Shown: piece by piece, positions 1 to 5,586 of the stretch
Numbering within the stretch: position 1 is the stretch's first letter
How the letters are laid out: each line of letters opens with the position of its first letter
Source: Alphaproteobacteria bacterium UBA3307
GTDB lineage: Bacteria > Pseudomonadota > Alphaproteobacteria > RF32 > CAG-239
Reading direction: 5' to 3'
NCBI GenBank assembly: GCA_002361365.1
Contig: DEST01000018.1
Span: 1-5,586 of the forward strand
DNA: 5,586 nucleotides
Translations under genes and position numbers: made by a program
Notes under the pieces: generated by a model
What the model was told of the DNA's origin: nothing
The model's input: the letters and a program-made list of their open reading frames with translations, nothing else
Database searches by the model: none

Positions 1-48
1 GACCCTTTGATTAAAAGTCAAATGCTCTACCGACTGAGCTACGAACTC
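1..48 (-). tRNA. tRNA-Lys (anticodon UUU), partial at the left edge
   Basis: Read on the minus strand, this gives a 7-nt acceptor half GAGTTCG, then T8-A9, a D-stem GCTC/GAGC around AGTCGGTA, and a 5-bp anticodon stem TTTGA/TCAAA enclosing the loop CTTTTAA, so the anticodon is TTT (UUU, lysine). The variable region begins with GGGTC at the window edge. The T-arm, the 3' acceptor strand and any CCA lie outside the window. The gene is transcribed away from the protein cluster and has its own strong promoter just upstream. Confidence 0.94.
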
Positions 49-64
49 ATCTAAACCGAATATG

Positions 65-93
65 CTTATAAAAGATAAAATCATCGGAGTCAA
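65..93 (-). promoter_or_regulatory. Sigma-70-type promoter of the tRNA-Lys gene
   Basis: On the minus strand there is a -35 box TTGACT (plus-strand 88-93) and a -10 box TATAAG (65-70), separated by exactly 17 bp. This would start transcription near position 58, about 10 nt before the tRNA 5' end at 48. An A/T-tract region just upstream (about 97-121) could act as an UP element. Box matches and spacing are seen directly; activity is inferred. Confidence 0.75.
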
Positions 94-126
94 TAGAAAA
101 AATAAAAAAAGTTAAAAAAAATGAAT

Positions 127-156
127 TTGCTGTTTATTTTTTAAAATTTATATGTT
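127..156 (+). promoter_or_regulatory. Possible promoter for the plus-strand cluster
   Basis: TTGCTG at 127-132 could be a -35 box and TATGTT at 151-156 a -10 box, with an 18-bp A/T-rich spacer. Transcription would begin around 163, giving a leader of about 40 nt before the ATG at 202. TATATG at 149-154 (16-bp spacing) is an alternative -10. The matches are moderate and the region is so A/T-rich that chance matches are likely. It is nevertheless the only reasonable promoter I see ahead of the operon. Confidence 0.4.
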
Positions 157-201
157 ATGCTACCTCAAAATGTGATTTATTATTTGTTAATGAGGTTTAA
201 T

Positions 202-522
202 ATGGCTCTGAGTAATGAAATCGGTCAAAAAGGCCGTTATAGTATCTTGCAAAACGCTAAAGGCGAAATTATGCTGATGATGGATAGCCGAATCGGTGGT
301 CCGGAGAATCCGAGATTTATTTATGACGGCGGTGAGACGGCTTTGCTGTATCGGTCTCAAGAAAGTTCTGTGGCTTTTCGTCATATCAGTGTTGGTGCGC
401 GTAGCCCACTCAAATCTGTTTCTGAAATCTTAGTGGTAGAAATTGATAATGATGATGTAGAAAGAGAATATATTGTGCCGGTACGCTTGGTGAAAGACGT
501 TAATAATCTGATTATTTCATAA
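202..522 (+). CDS. Small soluble protein of unknown function, first gene of the cluster
   Basis: I do not recognise this 106-residue protein. The ATG at 202 is chosen because TGAGGT (191-196) forms a Shine-Dalgarno site at normal spacing. The upstream in-frame ATG at 157 would sit at or before the predicted transcription start, has no ribosome site, and adds an odd hydrophobic stretch. The protein has no signal peptide, no membrane segment and no cysteines. It looks beta-rich, alternating short hydrophobic strands with charged turns, for example GGPENPRF (about 32-39), EILVVEIDNDD (about 75-85) and EYIVPVRLV (about 89-97), including an acidic DNDD patch. It ends 17 bp before the nuoL-like gene and is probably co-transcribed with it. 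A role linked to the membrane arm is suggested only by position; no catalytic motif is visible. Confidence 0.72.
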   Translation: MALSNEIGQKGRYSILQNAKGEIMLMMDSRIGGPENPRFIYDGGETALLYRSQESSVAFRHISVGARSPLKSVSEILVVEIDNDDVEREYIVPVRLVKDVNNLIIS

Positions 523-524
523 CC

Positions 525-539
525 GGAGAGCCTTGCTCT
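525..539 (+). promoter_or_regulatory. nuoL ribosome-binding site overlapping a small hairpin
   Basis: GGAGAG (525-530) is the Shine-Dalgarno site for the ATG at 540. AGAGC (527-531) and GCTCT (535-539) are perfect inverted repeats around a 3-nt loop, so most of the ribosome site can pair with the bases just before the start codon. Ribosomes finishing the upstream gene at 522 would melt it, which suggests translational coupling. The stem is only 5 bp, so its effect may be small. Confidence 0.45.
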
Positions 540-2219
540 ATGATTGCATATACTGTGCTTCTGCTGTTTATAATCGGAGCTTTCAGTAGTATAAAAGTAG
601 GTGTAAAAGCGGATAAAGTCCTTGCATATAGCGCTTTTGCATCGCTTTTTTTCGTTTTTATTCAATTTTTTCAAGCAATGCAAATAGGCGTAACGCATAC
701 TTTTTCCTTTTTGTGGAACGCCTCTCAAGGACAAGATTTAACATTTGAAATTATTTCTAATCCCTATAATTATATGCTTGTTTTTCCGTGTTTTGTGATT
801 ACTGTTTTAGCTGCATTGCATAATCTATTATTTCGCTATGAAGAAAGACGCGCAACTTATACTGCCGTTTTGATTTTTAATCTGACATCTTTGATTTTGT
901 TATTGACCAGCAACAACTTTGTTCAGCTTATTTCGGCTTTGTTTGTAACTGATATTTTGGCGATGTTTATGCTTAAGAATTCCGATTCGTGCAGGCGTTA
1001 TTGTATGTTGAATATGCTGGCGGATATGGTGTTATTTATGGTATTGGCAATTATAAATGCACGAGTCGATTCACTGGAAATACATCAAATATTGCTTTAT
1101 CAAAAAACCGCACTTTATCCTGATTTTACATCTTTAGCCGGACTTACGGCAATTTTTGCAAAACTCGGATTCTTTTTGTTTCAGATTGGTATTATCGGAT
1201 TGCAAAATGTACGTTTCCATAGAATGCAGAATGTATTGTTTTTATCCTCGCCTTTGGCGGCATTGATTTTACTCATTAAGTTCAATGCGTTATGGCGAGT
1301 TTCGGACTATTTTACGACTTATTTGGATATTATATCCGTTATTACCGGAATCTGGGCTTTTTGGGGCAGTATTTACAACAATCAATTTAAGGCTAAAATA
1401 ATATATCTGACGCTGATGTTCTGGTCATTGATGGTCAGTTTACTTCGTTGTTATGGTTTTGCTTGGATTCCGGAATTTTCGCATTTGATGATAGCAATGT
1501 ATGTGTTAATCAGCGCATTATATTTGCTCTACTTTTATAACAATCGCTGTCGCACCATGACACAACTGATGCGCCTTAAATTAACCCATAAAAAAAGACT
1601 GGTTTCAACTTTGGGTGTGATTATACTGGCAATAGTAGCTGCGGCTCAAACCTTATTTGTAATGTATAATAATGTCAACCGCGCATATATTTTAGGATTT
1701 TCCTGCTTATTTCTGATTACCGTTTCAATAACTTTGGGACAAATTTGCTTTGGTGGCAGCAAGCGCAATATAGGCTCTCAGCACAATATTCGCTTTAAGT
1801 GGAGTATATTATTGGAACTGACCGTCTTATGTATATGGCTTTTGCTTATTTCTTCCCCCAATCCATATGTTATATTCGGGGCATTATCTGCTCTTGTCGG
1901 TGGTATAATCGTATTTTTACAATTTGGCAAAATCAGTTCTCTATATACAATCTCTAAATTACAAGAATATGATTTTTGCGGAAATTTCTATTTAACTATT
2001 GTCCGCATACTACGTCTGAGCGGGCGCATTTTTGGCTTGCTGATAGACCACGTATTTTTAGAACGCATTGTTTTGGGCTTTGCACAAAATATTTCCGTCA
2101 GCGGTCTGAGGGCATTCCGTCGTTTACATTCCAGTCCGTTAATAGGCGGCACAGTCGTATTATTCATTTTAGGCATATTAATCTGGTTTTCGTACCAATC
2201 GGCAGGAGATAATCTATGA
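540..2219 (+). CDS. nuoL: Highly divergent NADH-quinone oxidoreductase subunit L (NuoL-like)
   Basis: This 559-residue protein has about 16 hydrophobic helices, as in NuoL, the distal antiporter-like subunit of the complex I membrane arm. It is shorter than the usual 600-650 residues. Identity rests on weak in-register matches: N125-N126 with the 'DNLLxLFVGWEGVG' region, N158...D162 with 'NRxGD', K208 with the TM7 lysine, and NNQFKAKIIYLT (280-291) with 'QxDIKRIIAYST'. The C-terminal block, an amphipathic stretch (about 480-535) followed by a last helix (536-552), matches the NuoL lateral helix and its anchor. Position before nuoM, nuoN and birA agrees. Oddly, the TM5 glutamate is Phe135, the PLHTWLPDAM motif is not recognisable at 213-222, and the 'GxPPFAGFFSKD' motif has eroded (about 366-378). 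Proton translocation by the normal route is therefore doubtful. Its stop overlaps the nuoM start. Confidence 0.8.
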   Translation: MIAYTVLLLFIIGAFSSIKVGVKADKVLAYSAFASLFFVFIQFFQAMQIGVTHTFSFLWNASQGQDLTFEIISNPYNYMLVFPCFVITVLAALHNLLFRYEERRATYTAVLIFNLTSLILLLTSNNFVQLISALFVTDILAMFMLKNSDSCRRYCMLNMLADMVLFMVLAIINARVDSLEIHQILLYQKTALYPDFTSLAGLTAIFAKLGFFLFQIGIIGLQNVRFHRMQNVLFLSSPLAALILLIKFNALWRVSDYFTTYLDIISVITGIWAFWGSIYNNQFKAKIIYLTLMFWSLMVSLLRCYGFAWIPEFSHLMIAMYVLISALYLLYFYNNRCRTMTQLMRLKLTHKKRLVSTLGVIILAIVAAAQTLFVMYNNVNRAYILGFSCLFLITVSITLGQICFGGSKRNIGSQHNIRFKWSILLELTVLCIWLLLISSPNPYVIFGALSALVGGIIVFLQFGKISSLYTISKLQEYDFCGNFYLTIVRILRLSGRIFGLLIDHVFLERIVLGFAQNISVSGLRAFRRLHSSPLIGGTVVLFILGILIWFSYQSAGDNL

Positions 2220-3625
2220 CTGAACTATTGCTGATTTTACTGATTATTCCCCTACTCGGCAACATGTTTGTACTGTTCGCCAAAAAAAACGACACAAATG
2301 CTTTTTATGTGGCTATTTTTACGATTGCTGCAAACATCGCTGTTGTACTGCGCTTATTGCCGCCGACTGTGGTGAATTCTGCGATACCTCCGGAAAATTA
2401 CACATACCATTGGCTAAGTAATGCCGGCATTGACCTTGTATTTGGAGCCGATACTTTTTCATTATTACTCTTGCTTAGTGTTTATTTATCTTTGCTTATC
2501 GGAATGATTGGACTTTTAGCATCACAACGCAAAAGCAAGGCTCTATTATTGCTGACTCTATATTTTATGTGGAATATAACCGGATTTTTGACAGCTCGGG
2601 ATATGTTTTCATTTTATATCTTTTTTGCCGGAATGGTTTTACCATTGTTTATGTTAGTCGAAATGTTTGGCAGTGTACACAAAACTTCGGTTTTATATGT
2701 ATTTTTTTCGCTTGGCTTGGTCGGAGCTCTGCTGTTGTTGACCGCCACTTTGATAATATATCGCTTTAATCACGGCAATGTAGAATTGTCTGAAATTGCT
2801 TTGGTTTCAATACCTAAATATGCGGCAATGGTTGTATGGATAAGTATTTGCCTTGCCTTTTTATCACGCATACCGATTTGGCCGTTTCACCATTGGTTTG
2901 CTGTTATCAATACCGGAACTAAAAATCCGTTGGTTTATATTGTAGTAAACTTAATTCCCTTGACAGGTCTATACGGCTTTATGCGCTTCTGGCAATTGAC
3001 CGTACCCGAAAGTGTTGTAACATTTTTGCCGATAATAACGGCTTTTGGCGTAATAACTATGTTATTTGCCGCGCTTATCGGAATTTCGTTTAAAGATTTT
3101 TTGCCTAAATTATTTTCATATTCGGCTGTGTATTATTTATTATTTTTGCTATGCACAGTATTGCTGGACGCACAATACGAAAAAAATATTGCCTTCTCGT
3201 TGTTTATTTTTCTGATTGTAAACGCCACCCTGACGGTACTCGACTTATGGTCAGAAAATGCGTGTGCTGAGAGCCGTTGCGATTATCGGGGAATTTTAGC
3301 CTATATGCCACGTCTGTCAAAGATTTTTACTTTTTTTGTATTAGTTGCTGTTGGTTTACCGATTTCTTCAATGTTTTGGAACAATTTTGTGTTGATATCC
3401 GCTTTGTTTAAAATTAACTTTGTAGCCGGAATCGGTATAATGTCCGCCATAACGCTGATATGTATGAGCGTAATGTATGAGTTGTTCATAATGCGCAACC
3501 TCAAAACAATAGGTTCAGCCGTTGCGGTTGAAGATATTTCAGAACGCCAAAGCGCATTTTTTATGGCCATTATAGTGTTACTGTTTTTATCATTTTTTGA
3601 CCCGTTGTGGTTTGTGCTGTCGTAA
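2216..3625 (+). CDS. nuoM: Divergent NADH-quinone oxidoreductase subunit M (NuoM-like)
   Basis: This 469-residue protein has about 14 membrane helices, close to the normal size for NuoM, the central antiporter-like subunit of the complex I membrane arm. Family signatures in order are: FYIFFAGMVLPLFML (133-147) for 'FYVFFEGMLIPMFL'; SRIPIWPFHHW (217-227) for 'VKVPMWPVHTW'; GLYGFMRF (251-258) for 'GGYGFLRF'; LPKLFSYSAV (296-305) for 'DxKKLIAYSSV'; and VGLPISSMFWNNF (379-391) for 'VGLPGTSGFVGEF'. The fold is therefore clear. The proton-path residues are not kept: TM5 Glu is Ala138, TM7 Lys is Arg218, TM8 Lys is Leu249 and TM12 Glu is Asn390. Only Lys298 and His225 stay in place. The start overlaps the nuoL stop (ATGA), with AGGAGA at 2204-2209 as the ribosome site. 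Confidence 0.87.
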   Translation: MTELLLILLIIPLLGNMFVLFAKKNDTNAFYVAIFTIAANIAVVLRLLPPTVVNSAIPPENYTYHWLSNAGIDLVFGADTFSLLLLLSVYLSLLIGMIGLLASQRKSKALLLLTLYFMWNITGFLTARDMFSFYIFFAGMVLPLFMLVEMFGSVHKTSVLYVFFSLGLVGALLLLTATLIIYRFNHGNVELSEIALVSIPKYAAMVVWISICLAFLSRIPIWPFHHWFAVINTGTKNPLVYIVVNLIPLTGLYGFMRFWQLTVPESVVTFLPIITAFGVITMLFAALIGISFKDFLPKLFSYSAVYYLLFLLCTVLLDAQYEKNIAFSLFIFLIVNATLTVLDLWSENACAESRCDYRGILAYMPRLSKIFTFFVLVAVGLPISSMFWNNFVLISALFKINFVAGIGIMSAITLICMSVMYELFIMRNLKTIGSAVAVEDISERQSAFFMAIIVLLFLSFFDPLWFVLS

Positions 3626-3634
3626 GGATTGCCG

Positions 3635-5053
3635 ATGATTGAAAGTTTGATATATTTTTCTCCGTATCTGATAATGCTGATTGCCATACTGATTTTAATG
3701 TTTGGTGAACATGAAGAAGATGAGCATTATCGCTGTTTTCGCTTTTCACGCATTATGTTACTAACCAGCTTAGTATTGGCAGTTATTTTTTATAACAAAC
3801 CGCCGATTCTCGGCTTTAGTATAGGCAATCGCTATACTCTGATATTTGAATGTATGTTATATTCCGGTAGCTTAATTTTACTTTATTTATCTCGCAAGTG
3901 GTTTGCTGCAATGCACCGACCGGCATATTTATTTTGCGGAAGTTTATTTATAACGCTGTTATTTGGCAACTTGTTAGTGGCATCAATTGATTTACGTTTA
4001 AGCTCAGCTTGCGCCATTATGTTGATGTTTAACAATTATTTGATGTTGCGTTATTCTGATGTGCAAAAAGAAAGCAATACCCGCACCCGTATTTATTTTG
4101 CACTTATCCTCGGCGGAACATTTTTATTATTGGGAGCAACCTTATATATATGGCAAATGTGCGGTATGACAGATTATGAAAAAATTCGCCTTTATTTAGA
4201 ATTTGAAAAAGATGATACCCACACTTATATCACAATCATAATGCTGATTTTGCCGTTTTTATTTTTGCTTGGCTTAGCACCGCTTCACTTTGGGCAAACA
4301 GAAACATTAAGTAAAACTTTTTTGCCTGTTTTTACATATTTTATGCTGTTGCCGACAATTGCTGTTTGGGGAGGTTTCATACATCTTAACATCAGCGTAT
4401 TGCCACCGATAGCGGCATATTTGCAGACATTTTATGTTTCTATAGCTCTGCTGTCTGTCGGAGTTGGCGCCATCGGAGCTTGTGGCGGTCAAAATGTTTA
4501 TAAAATATTTTCCTACTTTGCGGTTTATGGTAGCGGTATTATTTTACTAACGCTTCGTCGTTTTACACCAAATGCCTTAAATTCGGGATTTGTGTATATG
4601 TTTGTTTATTTACTGGCAATCTTAGGCATTTGTAGCTGCCTGTTCGGTCTAAAGAAAAAAGGCGAATACTTATTTATGCTGACCGAATTTGAAGGTGCCG
4701 CACAAAAACGACCTTATATAACGGCAATGATGTTGGTATTTATGTTTTCGCTGTTGGGAATGCCTCCTCTTTCCGGATTTTTGGGGTTGTTTTCTGCCTT
4801 AAATTATCAAGCACTGCACCACCATTTTTATCAGTTGATATATTTGCTCATAATGATGTTAGTTGTCGGATACGCCTTTTTGCAAATTATGCGAACTTTA
4901 TATTTTATTGAACATAAAACAGCATTTGATCGTGCTGACAGCGGAATATACACGGCAATTTTTCTCAACGCCATATTGATGCTGATAATTGTGTTAAAAC
5001 CTCAATTTTTAGCTGAAAATATATATCAGATGTTGGAGAGTATGTTTCAATGA
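3635..5053 (+). CDS. nuoN: Divergent NADH-quinone oxidoreductase subunit N (NuoN-like)
   Basis: This 472-residue protein has about 14 membrane helices, the usual size for NuoN, the antiporter-like subunit nearest the quinone-module side of the membrane arm. The ATG at 3635 is preferred over the TTG at 3629, because TAAGGA (3623-3628), which contains the nuoM stop codon, sits 6 nt before the ATG. Family matches are NLLVASIDLRLSS (112-124) for 'DLLSLYLGLELQS', LGLAPLHF (212-219) for 'LSAVPFHMW', NVYKIFSYFAV (287-297) for 'NIKRLLAYSSI', and FSLLGMPPLSGFLG (371-384) for 'FSLAGIPPLAGFFG'. The channel residues are lost: TM5 Glu is Arg121, TM7 Lys is Leu211, TM8 Lys is Thr241 and TM12 Lys is Leu385. 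Lys290 and His218 remain. The stop overlaps the birA start by ATGA. Confidence 0.87.
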   Translation: MIESLIYFSPYLIMLIAILILMFGEHEEDEHYRCFRFSRIMLLTSLVLAVIFYNKPPILGFSIGNRYTLIFECMLYSGSLILLYLSRKWFAAMHRPAYLFCGSLFITLLFGNLLVASIDLRLSSACAIMLMFNNYLMLRYSDVQKESNTRTRIYFALILGGTFLLLGATLYIWQMCGMTDYEKIRLYLEFEKDDTHTYITIIMLILPFLFLLGLAPLHFGQTETLSKTFLPVFTYFMLLPTIAVWGGFIHLNISVLPPIAAYLQTFYVSIALLSVGVGAIGACGGQNVYKIFSYFAVYGSGIILLTLRRFTPNALNSGFVYMFVYLLAILGICSCLFGLKKKGEYLFMLTEFEGAAQKRPYITAMMLVFMFSLLGMPPLSGFLGLFSALNYQALHHHFYQLIYLLIMMLVVGYAFLQIMRTLYFIEHKTAFDRADSGIYTAIFLNAILMLIIVLKPQFLAENIYQMLESMFQ

Positions 5054-5586
5054 AATTGGCTGATTTTACAATTATCCGTCTAAAACAAACTACAAGCACC
5101 AATGATGAAGCACTAAAACTGAGTCAAGGCAAATCCGGACAAAAAATTGTGGTTCAAACTTGCATACAAACAGCCGGACGCGGTCGCCTCGGTCGCAGTT
5201 GGCAAAGTATGGACGGTAATCTGTTTTTTTCCGTTTTATTGGAATATGAACTTAAAAATTTGGGTTCACTGATTATGGCGGCAGGCTTGAGCTTGTTAAA
5301 CACAATTATACAATATTCTTCCACGGCAAAAGTACAGCTCAAATGGCCGAATGACGTACTTTTAAACAATGCCAAAGTCAGCGGTATGCTACTTGAAAAA
5401 GGAGAAGGAAAATATATAGTCATCGGTATCGGTGTTAATGTTGTACAAAGTCCAAAAACACCGGATATGCTATACCCTGCTATCTCACTGCAAGAGCTTG
5501 GAATCCACACTACCGCCGATGATTTTTTGCAAAAATTCCTACCGCTACTGGCTGCCAACATAAAAAGAAAAGCAACCGATTTGCAA
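5050..5586 (+). CDS. birA: Biotin--[acetyl-CoA-carboxylase] ligase, monofunctional, partial at the right edge
   Basis: The first 179 residues are present with no stop before the edge; the family is usually about 240-260 residues, so the C-terminal part is missing. The enzyme makes biotinyl-5'-AMP and attaches biotin to a lysine of carrier proteins such as AccB. Visible motifs are TTSTNDEA (14-21), QTAGRGRLGRSW (40-51, the biotin/AMP-binding loop), GNLFFSVLL (56-64), KWPNDVLLN (98-106), KVSGMLLE (109-116, with the conserved biotin-binding lysine) and IGIGVNV (125-131). The catalytic domain begins at the N-terminus with no DNA-binding domain, so this is a class I ligase and not a repressor. GGAGAG (5035-5040) serves the ATG at 5050, which overlaps the nuoN stop. 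Placement after nuoN is a common alphaproteobacterial arrangement. Unlike its neighbours, it looks fully conserved. Confidence 0.96.
   Translation, partial: MKLADFTIIRLKQTTSTNDEALKLSQGKSGQKIVVQTCIQTAGRGRLGRSWQSMDGNLFFSVLLEYELKNLGSLIMAAGLSLLNTIIQYSSTAKVQLKWPNDVLLNNAKVSGMLLEKGEGKYIVIGIGVNVVQSPKTPDMLYPAISLQELGIHTTADDFLQKFLPLLAANIKRKATDLQ

Noticed and set aside
97..148. A- and T-tracts as an intrinsic terminator
   Set aside because: No GC-rich stem precedes the T-tracts on either strand, and the region lies between two divergently transcribed units.
157..201. Upstream in-frame ATG extending the first gene to 121 residues
   Set aside because: No ribosome site, overlaps the likely promoter, and adds an unlike hydrophobic stretch; the ATG at 202 has a good Shine-Dalgarno site.
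381..734. Minus-strand open frame of 117 codons
   Set aside because: Spans the junction of two plus-strand genes with good ribosome sites; its composition looks like antisense of coding sequence.
3629..3634. TTG start for the NuoN-like gene two codons earlier
   Set aside because: It directly abuts the AAGGA ribosome site (zero spacing), while the ATG at 3635 has a 6-nt spacer.
540..5053. Mrp-type sodium/proton antiporter or hydrogenase membrane module instead of Nuo
   Set aside because: Three consecutive antiporter-like genes in L-M-N order, the NuoL-type C-terminal lateral helix, and biotin ligase following nuoN fit complex I better; no MrpB-G or hydrogenase subunits are present. The divergence means this alternative is not fully excluded.
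5154..5561. Minus-strand open frame of 135 codons
   Set aside because: Lies opposite the clearly conserved biotin ligase motifs; no family resemblance, so it is a shadow frame.

Overview
The window looks like a piece of an AT-rich (about two-thirds A+T by eye) alphaproteobacterial genome. The main clue is the gene order nuoL-nuoM-nuoN followed directly by a biotin-protein ligase gene, an arrangement typical of the end of alphaproteobacterial nuo operons. The low G+C and fast-evolving proteins would suit a host-associated or reduced lineage, but the exact taxon cannot be read from this sequence.

Layout: positions 1-48 (minus strand) hold the 5' part of a tRNA-Lys(UUU), cut by the left edge and driven by a near-consensus promoter at 65-93. 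Everything after it runs on the plus strand as one tight cluster. An A/T-rich divergent intergenic region (49-201) leads to a small soluble protein of unknown function (202-522, 106 aa). Next come three large polytopic membrane proteins (540-2219, 2216-3625, 3635-5053) that match the antiporter-like subunits NuoL, NuoM and NuoN of respiratory complex I. They are followed by a monofunctional biotin-protein ligase (from 5050), cut by the right edge. Gaps are 17 and 9 bp or 4-bp ATGA overlaps, and each gene has a Shine-Dalgarno sequence, so translation is probably coupled.

The notable point is the state of the three complex I subunits. All are intact, near full length and keep the family fold, including the NuoL C-terminal segment that normally forms the long lateral helix. 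By hand alignment, however, most buried charged residues that carry protons in this family are gone: the TM5 glutamate is Phe, Ala and Arg in NuoL, NuoM and NuoN, and the TM12 Lys/Glu is unidentifiable, Asn and Leu. The TM7/TM8 lysines are mostly lost, while the lysine of the D-x-K-x3-AYS motif survives in all three. This suggests a membrane arm kept under selection as a structure but with its proton pathways largely dismantled or rebuilt. No other nuo genes lie upstream in the window; the cluster is preceded by the unknown gene and a divergent tRNA.
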